DNA of 56,417 nt. Origin: Alphaproteobacteria bacterium. Its GTDB lineage: Bacteria; Pseudomonadota; Alphaproteobacteria; Rhodobacterales; Rhodobacteraceae. How positions within the stretch are numbered: the stretch's first letter is position 1; the number at the start of each line of letters is the position of its first letter. This document shows, piece after piece, positions 7,668 to 17,426 of the stretch. Both the position numbers and the translations under genes were made by a program. Below the pieces are notes generated by a model that was not told the origin of the DNA, made no database searches, and worked only from the letters and a program-made list of their open reading frames with translations. The DNA is taken from the NCBI GenBank assembly GCA_030431485.1, contig JAUIIR010000021.1:1-56417 (forward strand), given 5' to 3'.

Positions 7668-8564
7668 ATGACCCGCCAAGTTCGAACTGCGATTTTTCCT
7701 GTAGCAGGCCTTGGAACACGCTTTTTGCCTGCCACCAAAGCCACCCCAAAAGAATTGCTTCCGGTAATTGATACGCCGCTGATTCAATACGCTGTCGACG
7801 AAGCGCGGGATGCCGGCATCGAGAGAATGGTCTTTGTCAGTCACCCTTCCAAAACCGCAATCGAACGGCATGTCATGGAGGATGCGCGTCTGACGCGCGA
7901 GCTTCGCGCGCGAGGGAAGGAAGCAATTGCTGACGCGCTGAGTGAGGCGGCGTTTCGAGAAGAAGAAGACGATGTGCGTTTCGTCATGCAGGACCAGCCG
8001 AAAGGGTTGGGCCACGCCGTGCTGTGCGCGAAGGACCATATATTGCAGGGTCCCGTGGCTGTGATCTTGCCTGATGACTTGATCCTCGGAGATATCGGTT
8101 GCTTGTCTGAAATGGTTGACGCTTACCGCAGCGGAACAGTTGGGCATCTTGTTGCTACGATGGAAGTGCCCGAGGACCGAATTCACAAATATGGGGTCTT
8201 ATCAGTTACGGGCAAAAGCGGTTCCATTGTGACAGCGGGCGGTATGGTGGAAAAACCGGATGTCAAAGACGCGCCGTCGAGGCAGGCCGTGGTCGGACGC
8301 TACATCCTTGATCAGTCGATTTTTAATGCGCTTGCCACTCAAAATCCGGGTGCGGGCGGTGAGATTCAACTCACCGATGCCATTGCACGTGGCGCGACAT
8401 CGCTCGGACTTGGCGGTTTTCAGTTCTCGGGAACTCGGTTTGATTGTGGCTCGAAAGCAGGAATGCTTGAAGCGACGTTGGAATTGGCAGCTGCCGATCC
8501 CGAATGCAAAGCTGTGCTTGAGCAACGTGGTCTTATATCTCCGGCAGGTCCCATAGCCGCCTGA
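7668..8564 (+). CDS. galU: UTP-glucose-1-phosphate uridylyltransferase
   Basis: It makes UDP-glucose from UTP and glucose-1-phosphate. The nucleotidyltransferase signature FPVAGLGTRFLPATKATPKE is at residues 10-29, followed by the family segments VFVSHPSKTAIERH, QPKGLGHAV and LPDDLIL. I choose the ATG at 7668 (MTRQVRTAIF): GAGG lies 9 nt upstream and the 298-residue product matches normal GalU length. Earlier in-frame ATGs at 7659 and 7662 have no room for a ribosome site. It is divergent from the gpsA-phosphatase-ggpS operon and may supply its sugar donor, although characterised cyanobacterial GgpS prefers ADP-glucose. It also serves surface glycan synthesis generally. Confidence 0.93.
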   Translation: MTRQVRTAIFPVAGLGTRFLPATKATPKELLPVIDTPLIQYAVDEARDAGIERMVFVSHPSKTAIERHVMEDARLTRELRARGKEAIADALSEAAFREEEDDVRFVMQDQPKGLGHAVLCAKDHILQGPVAVILPDDLILGDIGCLSEMVDAYRSGTVGHLVATMEVPEDRIHKYGVLSVTGKSGSIVTAGGMVEKPDVKDAPSRQAVVGRYILDQSIFNALATQNPGAGGEIQLTDAIARGATSLGLGGFQFSGTRFDCGSKAGMLEATLELAAADPECKAVLEQRGLISPAGPIAA

Positions 8565-8672
8565 GATACTTGGTTACAGCGTTGCCTTCTCTTTGGTGGG
8601 CTTCCCCTTTGCCATGAACCATGCTGATATCGCGTCGTAGAGGTATCTGGTGTTCAACATTGGGAGTGGCCG

Positions 8673-9665
8673 GTGAAGAAAAGACGGTTGCTGAAATCCG
8701 GAAAAATGGTGTCCGAGATCAGCTTCGGCTGTATGAGCTTTGGTGGCTTCTATGGAGCTACGACCGAGACCGAAGCGCATCGCACACTGAGTGCTGCACT
8801 GGACCTTGGCATTGATCACTTGGACACGTCGAACGTTTACGGCTTGGGCGTTTCTGAAACGTTCATCGGGTCTTTTCTAAAGGGTGATCCGTCAAAATTC
8901 TCGATTGCGACAAAAGCCGGAATTCAGCGCGACGCCAGCAGCGGAAACCGTGGCTTTAACAATCAGCCAGATTACTTGCGCGCGGAGCTTGAGGGCTCGT
9001 TGCAACGTCTGGGACTGGATAACGTCGATCTTTTTTACGTCCACCGGCGCGATCCGGAGATAGAGATCGAAGACGTGATGGATACTCTACTGGCGTTGAA
9101 GGCCGACGGAAAAATCGGAGGCATCGGCTTTTCCGAAATATCGCCCGCATCGCTCAGACGTGCGGTGGCGGTTGGACCTGTGGATGCGGTCCAAAGTGAA
9201 TATTCTCTTTGGTCACGTCTGCCCGACCTCGGTCTCCGTCAAACCTGTAAAGAGTTAGGTGTCGCCTTGATCGCATTTTCTCCTTTGGCGCGGGGTATGC
9301 TGTCCAGTACCATCCCGGATCCAAGCACCTTTCTCGACAAGGATTTTCGCAAGAACAATCCGCGCTTTGTTGAACCCAATTTTGGTTTTAACCTTCCCTA
9401 TGCCAAAGCTTTTAAAGCTTTTGCGCGTGATCATGGGACGTCTCCAACTGCAATGGCCCTTGCTTGGTGTTTGGCTCAGGGTGAACATATCATTCCCATC
9501 CCAGGCACACGTTCGGCTGCGCATCTTGCAGAATGCGCAGCGGCGTCAGAACTTGATCTCACGCAAACGATGTTGGACGAAATCGAGAAGATCCTGCCAT
9601 CCGGATGGGCGCACGGCGATCGCTATTCAAAAGCCCAGTGGGCTGGCCCCGAGGGCTACTGCTGA
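8673..9665 (+). CDS. Aldo/keto reductase
   Basis: This is a 330-residue NADPH-dependent TIM-barrel oxidoreductase. The catalytic tetrad is visible: Asp51 and Tyr56 (DTSNVYG), Lys81 (ATKAG) and His124 (FYVHRRDP). The C-terminal cofactor segment includes IPIPGTRSAAHLAECAAA. The start is GTG at 8673 with GGGAG 6 nt upstream. The 108-nt gap after galU shows no clear terminator. It lies just before two tartrate/malate-type dehydrogenases on the same strand, possibly one catabolic group. Substrate unknown. Confidence 0.9.
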   Translation: MKKRRLLKSGKMVSEISFGCMSFGGFYGATTETEAHRTLSAALDLGIDHLDTSNVYGLGVSETFIGSFLKGDPSKFSIATKAGIQRDASSGNRGFNNQPDYLRAELEGSLQRLGLDNVDLFYVHRRDPEIEIEDVMDTLLALKADGKIGGIGFSEISPASLRRAVAVGPVDAVQSEYSLWSRLPDLGLRQTCKELGVALIAFSPLARGMLSSTIPDPSTFLDKDFRKNNPRFVEPNFGFNLPYAKAFKAFARDHGTSPTAMALAWCLAQGEHIIPIPGTRSAAHLAECAAASELDLTQTMLDEIEKILPSGWAHGDRYSKAQWAGPEGYC

Positions 9666-9779
9666 TGAATGGTCTGTGCACGCGACCTAAAGCATCCTTT
9701 GATAAACTGTGATCCGAGGCGTGCCATTAAGGTAGATTTCCTGTTGCTGTTCGATTGAGCCAGCTGTGAGAAAGGTCAT

Positions 9780-10853
9780 ATGAGGACGTACAAGATTGCA
9801 GCGATCCCGGCTGATGGCATCGGTCGCGAGGTCATTGAGGCTGGCAACGAAGTGCTGGGCGTACTTGCGCAGCGTGATGGCGATTTGCGCTTTGACATAA
9901 CCAGCTTTGATTGGGGCTCCGACCACTACAAGACCCATGGCGAAATGATGCCCGAGAACGGGCTTGAGCAGCTTAAACCCTTTGATGCGATCTATTTTGG
10001 CGCGGTTGGTGCACCGGATGTTCCTGACCATATCACATTGTGGGGATTGCGTTTGCCGATCTGTCAAGGGTTCGATCAATACGCAAATGTGCGGCCAACC
10101 AAGATCATCCCGGGCGTGACCTCGCCCCTGCGAGGCGTCGAGGTTGGCGATCTGGATTGGGTCATCGTCCGTGAAAATTCTGAAGGTGAATATTCCGGCC
10201 ACGGTGGCCGTGCTCACAAAGGGATGCCCGAAGAAGTCGGGACTGAAGTGTCGATATTCACACGTGTCGGAGTGACACGGATAATGCGTTATGCGTTTCA
10301 ACTTGCCCAATCCCGGCCTCGCAAGCTCCTAACGGTCGTAACCAAATCAAATGCGCAACGGTTTGGAATGGTTATGTGGGATGAAATTGCTGCCGAGGTT
10401 GCTCAGGACTTTCCTGATGTCACGTGGGACAAGATGCTAGTGGATGCGATGACCGTGCGGATGGTCAAGAACCCAAGATCGTTGGACACAATCGTGGCAA
10501 CCAATCTGCATGCTGACATCCTTTCCGATTTGGCGGGGGCGTTGGCCGGTTCTCTTGGTGTCGCGCCGACAGCAAATATCGACCCAGAGCGCCGCTTTCC
10601 CTCAATGTTCGAGCCGATACACGGCTCTGCATTTGATATCACCGGACAGGGCATCGCAAATCCCGTGGCGGCATTTTGGACAGCAAGTCAGATGCTCGAA
10701 CATCTCGTTGAGCAAGATGCATCGACCCGGCTGATGCGGGCAGTGGAAAAGGTATGTGCAGATGGTATCCTCACGCCGGATGTGGGCGGTACAGCGACGA
10801 CCCGCGAGGTTACCGACGCGGTATGCAAGGCTATCCGTGGCGACAATTCATAG
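9780..10853 (+). CDS. Tartrate/D-malate dehydrogenase (TtuC/DmlA family), copy 1
   Basis: This 357-residue protein belongs to the isocitrate/isopropylmalate dehydrogenase superfamily. RLPICQGFDQYANVRPTK, in place of the leucine-biosynthesis loop, points to the tartrate dehydrogenase/decarboxylase and D-malate dehydrogenase branch. The metal-binding segment NLHADILSDLAGAL and the NAD-binding GSAFDITGQGIANP are present. The ATG has GAGAAAGG upstream. A paralogue lies 76 nt downstream. Known enzymes of this branch oxidise D-malate, L-tartrate or meso-tartrate with NAD and a divalent metal; which substrate is used here is not visible. Confidence 0.86.
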   Translation: MRTYKIAAIPADGIGREVIEAGNEVLGVLAQRDGDLRFDITSFDWGSDHYKTHGEMMPENGLEQLKPFDAIYFGAVGAPDVPDHITLWGLRLPICQGFDQYANVRPTKIIPGVTSPLRGVEVGDLDWVIVRENSEGEYSGHGGRAHKGMPEEVGTEVSIFTRVGVTRIMRYAFQLAQSRPRKLLTVVTKSNAQRFGMVMWDEIAAEVAQDFPDVTWDKMLVDAMTVRMVKNPRSLDTIVATNLHADILSDLAGALAGSLGVAPTANIDPERRFPSMFEPIHGSAFDITGQGIANPVAAFWTASQMLEHLVEQDASTRLMRAVEKVCADGILTPDVGGTATTREVTDAVCKAIRGDNS

Positions 10854-10929
10854 TCATCGCGCTCAGCGGTAGAAAAGAGAAAAACGCCACGCTCGTTTCT
10901 GGTCCGTGGTGTCGAAAGGGTCCGGAAAC

Positions 10930-12009
10930 ATGACGCAGAACAGCTATAAGATTGCCGTAATACCAGGTGACGGGATCGGAAAAGAAACAACACCTGAAGG
11001 CGTACGCGTCCTGCAGGCGGTTGAGCGCCGCTTCGATCTTGGATTCGATTTTGAAGAGCATGATTTCTCCAGCGCTGATTACTACATGAAACATGGCGAG
11101 ATGCTCCCACCCAATTGGAAAGAGCAGCTGTCAAACACCGATGCGATCTTCTTCGGGGCTGTGGGCTGGCCAGAGATCGTTCCCGACCATGTGTCGCTCT
11201 GGGGGTCCTTGATCCAGTTCCGCCGTGAGTTTGACCAATATGTGAGCCTGCGACCCGCCCGAGCAATGCCGGGAGTGCCCTTGCCCTTGGTTGGCCGTAA
11301 ACCGGGTGACATTGACATGATGATCGTCCGCGAAAACACCGAGGGCGAATACTCTTCGATCGGAGGCCGTATGTTCCCTGGCACCGACCGTGAAATTGTT
11401 ATGCAGGAAACGGTCATGAGCCGTGTGGGCGTTGACCGTATTCTCATGTACGCTTTTGAACTGGCCAAGAAACGAGGCGGTCACCTCACGTCCGCGACGA
11501 AGTCGAACGGTATCTCGATCACCATGCCGTACTGGGATGAACGGGTGGAAGCGATGTCTGAGCGCTATCCGGACGTCAAAGTCGACAAATACCATATCGA
11601 CATCCTGACCGCGCAATTCGTTTTGCATCCGGATTGGTTCGATGTGATCGTTGCGTCCAATTTGTTCGGCGACATTCTGTCCGATCTGGGACCTGCATGT
11701 ACAGGAACCATCGGGATCGCACCTTCTGGCAACATAAACCCAGAAGGGCGTTTCCCATCGCTATTTGAGCCGGTCCATGGGTCCGCGCCTGACATCGCAG
11801 GACAGGGTATCGCCAATCCGGTAGGCCAGATTTGGGCGGCGTCCATGATGCTTGACCATCTTGGACAGCCAGAGGCGGCAGCCGCAATTGTGCGTGCAAT
11901 TGAAAGGGTTCTGTCTGAAAGCGAGATGCGGACAGCCGATTTGGGCGGTTCGGCTGATACGGTGTCCTGCGGTTCGGCCATCTCAGATGCCGTTCAGGAC
12001 GGTGTGTGA
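10930..12009 (+). CDS. Tartrate/D-malate dehydrogenase family protein, copy 2
   Basis: This is a diverged tandem paralogue (359 residues) of the preceding gene with the same fold and the HGEMLPPNW, FDQYVSLRPAR and NLFGDILSDLGPAC segments. I start it at the ATG of MTQNSYKIAVIPGDGIG behind AAAGGG; a GTG 24 nt upstream is possible. In the loop where copy 1 has RLPICQGFDQYANVRP, this copy has SLIQFRREFDQYVSLRP, so the substrate pocket probably differs. Its stop overlaps the GTG start of the hydrolase downstream (GTGA), implying coupling. Metal-binding Asp residues are kept in both copies, so both should be active. Confidence 0.86.
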   Translation: MTQNSYKIAVIPGDGIGKETTPEGVRVLQAVERRFDLGFDFEEHDFSSADYYMKHGEMLPPNWKEQLSNTDAIFFGAVGWPEIVPDHVSLWGSLIQFRREFDQYVSLRPARAMPGVPLPLVGRKPGDIDMMIVRENTEGEYSSIGGRMFPGTDREIVMQETVMSRVGVDRILMYAFELAKKRGGHLTSATKSNGISITMPYWDERVEAMSERYPDVKVDKYHIDILTAQFVLHPDWFDVIVASNLFGDILSDLGPACTGTIGIAPSGNINPEGRFPSLFEPVHGSAPDIAGQGIANPVGQIWAASMMLDHLGQPEAAAAIVRAIERVLSESEMRTADLGGSADTVSCGSAISDAVQDGV

Positions 12010-12902
12010 CATTGGTCAAATCGCCCTTTCTGGATGGCTTTGTATTGCGGCAAGAGGTCGTGAACGGGGTAAGCATCAATTTCGCAATCGCCGGGGACGG
12101 CCCCGCGATCCTTTTGCTTCATGGCCACCCGCAAACACATATAGTTTGGCGGAAGATAGCACCCGACTTGGTCGCCGCTGGATACACGGTGGTTGCCGCT
12201 GACCTTCGGGGCTATGGGGACAGCGAAAAATTGCCCAGCCATGCGCCTCACGAATCCTACTCCAAGCGCGAAATGGCGAAAGACCAAGTGGCGCTGATGA
12301 GTGCGCTCGGACATGATACCTTTGCCGTTCTGGGGCATGATCGCGGTGGTCGGGTAGCGCACCGCATGGCACTGGATCGCCCTGACGCCGTTGAGCGCTT
12401 GATCCTACTCGACATCGCGCCGACGTTGACGATGTATACCCGCACAGATCAGGAATTCGCGACACGATATTTTTGGTGGTTTTTCCTTATTCAGCCAGAG
12501 GACCTGCCTGAACGGATGATTGGGTCTGACCCTGAATACTTCCTGCGTCGGCACATTGGTGGGCAGGTGAAAACACCGGGCGCGGTCGATGAGGTGGCGG
12601 TGATGGAATATCTCCGCTGCTACCAGGACCCAGATACGATCCATGCGATCTGCGAGGATTACCGCGCCTCGGCAACAATTGATTTGGGCCATGATCGCGT
12701 TGACGCAGATCGACTAATTGATGCTCCGATTCTGGCCATTTGGGGAAAGTACGGCGTTGTTGGCGACCTCTATGACGTCCGGCAAACCTGGCAGGACAAG
12801 GCGAAATCTGTGACAGGCTTGGCGCTGCCCTGTGGTCATGCCATCCCAGAGGAGGCACCAGAAGCTTTGCTGTCTGCCGTGTTGGCTTTTCTCAGTGCAT
12901 GA
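12006..12902 (+). CDS. Alpha/beta hydrolase, haloacetate dehalogenase-like
   Basis: This 298-residue alpha/beta-hydrolase closely matches the fluoroacetate/haloacetate dehalogenase group. The oxyanion segment is HGHPQTH, the nucleophile elbow GHDRGGR carries Asp112 with Arg113 and Arg116 for carboxylate binding, the acid is Asp136 (LLDIAPT) and the base His278 (CGHAIPEE). The known fluoroacetate enzyme has a His-Trp pair in its halide pocket; here the matching position reads WW (157-158). It may therefore act on other substrates. The GTG start overlaps the preceding dehydrogenase stop, so it is probably part of the same catabolic operon. Confidence 0.82.
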   Translation: MTLVKSPFLDGFVLRQEVVNGVSINFAIAGDGPAILLLHGHPQTHIVWRKIAPDLVAAGYTVVAADLRGYGDSEKLPSHAPHESYSKREMAKDQVALMSALGHDTFAVLGHDRGGRVAHRMALDRPDAVERLILLDIAPTLTMYTRTDQEFATRYFWWFFLIQPEDLPERMIGSDPEYFLRRHIGGQVKTPGAVDEVAVMEYLRCYQDPDTIHAICEDYRASATIDLGHDRVDADRLIDAPILAIWGKYGVVGDLYDVRQTWQDKAKSVTGLALPCGHAIPEEAPEALLSAVLAFLSA

Positions 12903-13037
12903 GAAACCCGCAGAATTGTGCAGAGTGCATCAGGAATAGATGGAAATCCTAGAATGGACTCGTCAAAGCATGTTTTTCCTGAAAGATGCGCTAACTTCTG
13001 CGATGCGGCATTGGTCCGAACCATAAGGAGTATTGCG

Positions 13038-14201
13038 ATGCGCATGTTTTTTCGATGTGCCACGCTCATCATAATTTCTGTGCTTCCGGTGCTTGTCGCG
13101 GCGCAAGGACGTCCTGCAGGCGTATCGACGGCTCTAGTGACCACAAGCACCATGGCGGAGACAGTTTCAGTTTTTGGAGAAGTCGTCGCCGGACGCGAAA
13201 GCGCGGTTGCGGCACGCGTGAGTGGTGTTGCGCAGGAGGTGCCGATCCGCGTCGGGGACCTTGTCTCGAAAGGAGACATTCTCGCACGGCTGGACACGGA
13301 ACTCTTGCAGATCGAATTGGCCCAGGCAGAAGCCCAGATCGCAATCGCCCAAGCCGGGGTGTCGGTTGCCGAAGCGCGGCTGGATCGCTCGGAAAAGTCA
13401 TTTCGGCGCGCTGAAACCTTGCGCGAGAATTCAACAATTGCTGAAGCTCAGTTGGAGGAACGTGCCAGCGATTATGCAGAAGCGACCGGCGCTCAACAGG
13501 AAGCGCTCGCCCGCATAAAATCTGCAGAAAATGCGCTGGAGCAAGCCCGGTATCGTCTGAAGAACGCGGTGGTCCGCGCGCCGTTCGATGCGGTTGTGCT
13601 GAACGTCGCCACCGAGGTGGGTCAGTTCATTACAGTTGGAAGTGAAGTTGCGACTCTGATCGACACCAGCGCCCTGGAAATCGAGGCCAACGTTCCGGCG
13701 CGTTTTGTCACGGCTTTACGAGGCGACCAGTCCGTCGAGGCGACGACCGACATTGGCGATACGCTTTCGCTGATGCTGAGAGCTGTTTTGCCGACAGAAT
13801 TTGCCGCGACCCGGACACGGCCTGTACGGTTTCGTGTCGAAGATGGAGATGCCGCTATTGCCGTTGGACAAACGGTCACGCTTGATGTGCCGGTAAGTGA
13901 GACGCGCGAGGTCTTGGTGGTGCCGAAAGATGCGCTGGTGCAGTCACAGGGCGGATGGAGCGTGTTCGTCAATCAAGATGGCAAGGCGATGCCGCGACCG
14001 GTAGAAATTGGGGCCGCTCTGAACAACGCATTTGAAGTTCTGACCGGGCTTTCGCAAGGTGACGAGGTTGTTGTACGCGGCAACGAACGCCTGAGGCCGG
14101 GGCAAGACATAGCTCCGTCTGGGCCGCCGCAGGGCGCAGAAGGCAGCGGAGCGCCTCAAACTGCCACTGACAGCCCCGAAGCAGGCGAGAGTAAGGGCTA
14201 A
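13038..14201 (+). CDS. RND efflux periplasmic adaptor (membrane fusion protein)
   Basis: This is a 387-residue HlyD/AcrA-family adaptor. I choose the ATG at 13038, with AAGGAG 7 nt upstream, because it gives a proper signal peptide (MRMFFRCATLIIISVLP, cleavage near VAAQG). Then follow the lipoyl half-motif around GRESAVAARVSGVAQEV, an alpha-hairpin coiled coil (roughly residues 95-165, rich in Ala/Glu/Gln) and RAPFDAVVLNVATEVGQFI closing the lipoyl domain. The C-terminus is a Gly/Pro-rich tail. It bridges the inner-membrane pump encoded 3 nt downstream to an outer-membrane channel that is not encoded here. Confidence 0.9.
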   Translation: MRMFFRCATLIIISVLPVLVAAQGRPAGVSTALVTTSTMAETVSVFGEVVAGRESAVAARVSGVAQEVPIRVGDLVSKGDILARLDTELLQIELAQAEAQIAIAQAGVSVAEARLDRSEKSFRRAETLRENSTIAEAQLEERASDYAEATGAQQEALARIKSAENALEQARYRLKNAVVRAPFDAVVLNVATEVGQFITVGSEVATLIDTSALEIEANVPARFVTALRGDQSVEATTDIGDTLSLMLRAVLPTEFAATRTRPVRFRVEDGDAAIAVGQTVTLDVPVSETREVLVVPKDALVQSQGGWSVFVNQDGKAMPRPVEIGAALNNAFEVLTGLSQGDEVVVRGNERLRPGQDIAPSGPPQGAEGSGAPQTATDSPEAGESKG

Positions 14202-14204
14202 ATT

Positions 14205-17200
14205 ATGGACCTGATCCGCGCGTCCATTGAACGTCCAATTGCCGTGATTGCAGTGGTGATCATGGCTATTCTTTTTGGCGCGTTGGCACTGAGTCGCATT
14301 CCGGTTCAATTGGCCCCGGACGTTCGCAAGCCGGTCGTGGTTGTTGAAACCACTTGGCCCGGCGCTGCTCCGGCAGAAATTGAGCGGGAGATCATAAACC
14401 CCCAGGAAGACGCGTTCCGCGGGCTGGAAGGCTTGGAAATTATGACCAGCCGCGCGCGTACTGGACAGGCGTCTGTCACGCTGGAATTCGCCATTGGCTC
14501 GGACATGGGAGATATTCTCCTCTTGGTCTCCAACAGACTTGACCGGGTTGGCGGATATCCAAGCGAAGCGGGCGAGCCGACGCTCAATACATCAGGGTCC
14601 GACGACAGTCCGATTGCCTGGGTTATGGTGCGCGCCGCCGAGGGCAACATCCGACCTTTGCCGGAATTTGGGGATTTCGTCGAGGATGTCGTCAAAGAAC
14701 GTCTTGAGCGGGTGAATGGGGTCTCCACAGTAAACGTGTTCGGCGGTGTGTCGCGGGAGTTGCAGATCACAATTCGTCCGGAAGAACTTGCGCGCCTTGG
14801 GTTGACGATACCGGCAGTCGTGCAGCGACTTCGGGCAGAGAATATCAGTATCTCGGCAGGTGATGTCGAAGAGGGAAAGCGCCGCTACACAGTCAGAGCG
14901 GATGGCAATCTGAACACAATCGACGCAATCAAGGACGTCGTCCTGCGAAGCCAAAGTCTTGGTACAAACGGCGCACTGGGCCGGGTTCGCGTGGGTGACG
15001 TGGCTGATGTAGGTTTTGCATACAAAGAGAACACTGCGCGCCTCCGGTTCCGTGGAGAACCTGCATTGGCGTTCAATATTGTCCGTGAACAGGGCGCAAA
15101 CGTCATCTCGACGATGGAAGAGGTGAAAGCCGTCATCGCAGAGCTTGAAGCTGGCCCAGTCTCAGCAAACGGTCTGACGCTTGAACAGGTTTATGATGAG
15201 ACCGTCTATATCGAAGGGGCGATCGATCTGGTGACGCAGAACATCTGGATCGGTGGTCTGTTGGCGGCCACGGTTCTTCTGGTTTTTCTGCGTAGTCCGC
15301 GCGCAACGCTGGTCATTAGCATGGCGATCCCTGTTTCGATCGTGGCGACCTTTGTTGCGATGGCGGTGACCGGGCGGACTCTGAACGTGATCTCTCTTGC
15401 AGGGATCGCTTTTGCGGTAGGTATGATTGTAGATGCTGCAATCGTCGTTCTGGAGAATATCTTCCGATTGCGAGAAGACGGCAAGTCGCGGCGAGAAGCG
15501 GCTTATATCGGGGCTAAGCAGGTCTGGGGGGCTATCCTCGTTTCAGCCCTGACCACGGTGATGGTCTTTATTCCTATCCTTGTGATGCAACTGGAGGCGG
15601 GGCAGCTCTTCCGTGATATCGCAGTGGCAATTTCCGTATCGGTGCTTTTGTCACTTGTCGTCGCCGTGACTGTGATCCCAGCTCTGTCCAGCCGCCTGCT
15701 CAAGGGGGGCGAGACCAAAAAACTGTCATTGCCGGGCATTGATCACTTTGCGCGCGCCTTCACTTGGCTGATCATGCGATACGTACGGTTCACTGTCCGC
15801 TTTCGTACGGTTGGCCTGATCATGGTCGCGACCATAGGCACGGGTGCCGCCGTTGCCGCGTGGACCTTTCTGCCAAAATTGGAATACCTGCCGGAAGGCA
15901 ACCGCAACCTCGTATTCGGGCTGATCATTCCTCCTCCCGGTTACAACCTTGAAACAACCGAAACCATCGCTCAGCGGATTGAGGCGGTGGCTGAGCCGAT
16001 GTGGGATGCTGCGCCTGACACCGAGACGGAAGACGGACAGCCTGCATTGGAGTCTTTCTTCTTTGTCGCAACGCCGGGGAACAGTTTTGTTGGGGCGGCG
16101 GCTGTCGATGGCAAGCGAGTGTCTGATGTCATCCCAATTCTATCGCGCCCGATCTTTGCTGAGCCGGGCACCTTTGGGTTTATGACGCAGCCGTCGCTGT
16201 TCGGCCGCGGCGTTGGTGGTGGCCGGACAATTGAAGTCAATATTTCCGGCGACGAATTGGAGGGCATCCTCCGCGTTGCGGGTCAGGCTGCGGGTACGAT
16301 TGGACAACTTCTTCCACGGTCCGAGGGGCACCAGTTTCGACCCATTCCCGGATTGGAGCTAGGAGCGCCGGAGGTTCGGCTGATACCAGACCGCGTGCGA
16401 TTGGCGGATGCCGGGCTTACGATGCAGGATCTCGCCGCCACGGTTGATGCTTTTAACGACGGACTGCGTGTAGCTGAAATCAATGTCGGCAACCGAAGAC
16501 TCGATCTGACATTGAAGGGAGATGCTGCTGTCCTAAGTGGATTGCGTACGCAGGACGTTGGTAGTTTTCCGGTGGTTACGCCAACAGGTCGCATTGTCCC
16601 GGTATCTGAACTTGCGGAAGTTCGTGTGACAGCAGGACCAACCGAAATCCGACATCTCGAACGTCTGCGGACCATTACGCTAGAGGTCCGACCGTCAGAC
16701 GCTCTGCCGCTTGAAGCTGCCGTTGACTTGCTCGAGACCGAGGTCATTGCAACTCTGGAAGAGCAAGGTCTGCCGCCGGGAGTACGCATTTCGGTGTCAG
16801 GCACTGCGGACCAGCTATCACAGACTTGGAACGCGATTCAGATCAATCTCGCCGTTGCGATGGTGATTGTGTTTCTTGTTATGGCTGTCCTCTTTGAATC
16901 CTTTGTCCTGCCGCTTGTCGTTATGATTTCGGTCCCAGTTGCTGCAGCAGGCGGGGTCGGTGGTCTGGCTGTCCTCAACATGGTTGGTACTCAGCCTCTC
17001 GACATGCTGACTTTGCTGGGTTTCGTGATTTTGGTGGGGATTGTGGTGAACAATGCGATCCTGATCGTTCACCAATCTCTTTATCACTTGCGTGAAGAAA
17101 GCATGTCGCCAGTTGGAGCGATCGAAGAAGCGACCCGAAACCGGATCCGTCCAATCTTTATGTCCACGCTGACATCGGTTTGCGGAATGTTGCCGCTTGT

Positions 17201-17375
17201 GTTGTTTCCCGGTGCAGGATCGGAGCTGTATCGCGGTCTCGGTGCTGTGGTGGTCGGTGGCCTGGCGATGTCGGCTTTCCTGACACTCCTGACCGTGCCG
17301 CCGCTGCTGCGGCTTGTTCTTTCTGCACGTCCTGCAGAGGCAGATGCCGGACCTGAACCGGTTGCAGCCGAGTAG
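14205..17375 (+). CDS. RND efflux transporter, inner-membrane pump
   Basis: This 1056-residue proton-driven exporter is of the AcrB/MdtB (HAE1-like) family. Visible features are the N-terminal helix with SIERPIAVIAVVIM, the first porter domain, the TM4 segment LAGIAFAVGMIVDAAIVVLEN carrying the Asp pair of the proton relay, a second large periplasmic domain and the C-terminal helix set beginning WNAIQINLAVAMVIVFLVM. Length is normal for the family. It follows its adaptor by 3 nt and probably pumps amphiphilic or toxic compounds. No regulator of TetR or MarR type is adjacent; the downstream histidine kinase belongs to another theme. Confidence 0.93.
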   Translation: MDLIRASIERPIAVIAVVIMAILFGALALSRIPVQLAPDVRKPVVVVETTWPGAAPAEIEREIINPQEDAFRGLEGLEIMTSRARTGQASVTLEFAIGSDMGDILLLVSNRLDRVGGYPSEAGEPTLNTSGSDDSPIAWVMVRAAEGNIRPLPEFGDFVEDVVKERLERVNGVSTVNVFGGVSRELQITIRPEELARLGLTIPAVVQRLRAENISISAGDVEEGKRRYTVRADGNLNTIDAIKDVVLRSQSLGTNGALGRVRVGDVADVGFAYKENTARLRFRGEPALAFNIVREQGANVISTMEEVKAVIAELEAGPVSANGLTLEQVYDETVYIEGAIDLVTQNIWIGGLLAATVLLVFLRSPRATLVISMAIPVSIVATFVAMAVTGRTLNVISLAGIAFAVGMIVDAAIVVLENIFRLREDGKSRREAAYIGAKQVWGAILVSALTTVMVFIPILVMQLEAGQLFRDIAVAISVSVLLSLVVAVTVIPALSSRLLKGGETKKLSLPGIDHFARAFTWLIMRYVRFTVRFRTVGLIMVATIGTGAAVAAWTFLPKLEYLPEGNRNLVFGLIIPPPGYNLETTETIAQRIEAVAEPMWDAAPDTETEDGQPALESFFFVATPGNSFVGAAAVDGKRVSDVIPILSRPIFAEPGTFGFMTQPSLFGRGVGGGRTIEVNISGDELEGILRVAGQAAGTIGQLLPRSEGHQFRPIPGLELGAPEVRLIPDRVRLADAGLTMQDLAATVDAFNDGLRVAEINVGNRRLDLTLKGDAAVLSGLRTQDVGSFPVVTPTGRIVPVSELAEVRVTAGPTEIRHLERLRTITLEVRPSDALPLEAAVDLLETEVIATLEEQGLPPGVRISVSGTADQLSQTWNAIQINLAVAMVIVFLVMAVLFESFVLPLVVMISVPVAAAGGVGGLAVLNMVGTQPLDMLTLLGFVILVGIVVNNAILIVHQSLYHLREESMSPVGAIEEATRNRIRPIFMSTLTSVCGMLPLVLFPGAGSELYRGLGAVVVGGLAMSAFLTLLTVPPLLRLVLSARPAEADAGPEPVAAE

Positions 17376-17426
17376 ACGAGCATTTCTCGCTGACTTTGTC
17401 GGGCATCCTTGGATATAGATCGAAGA

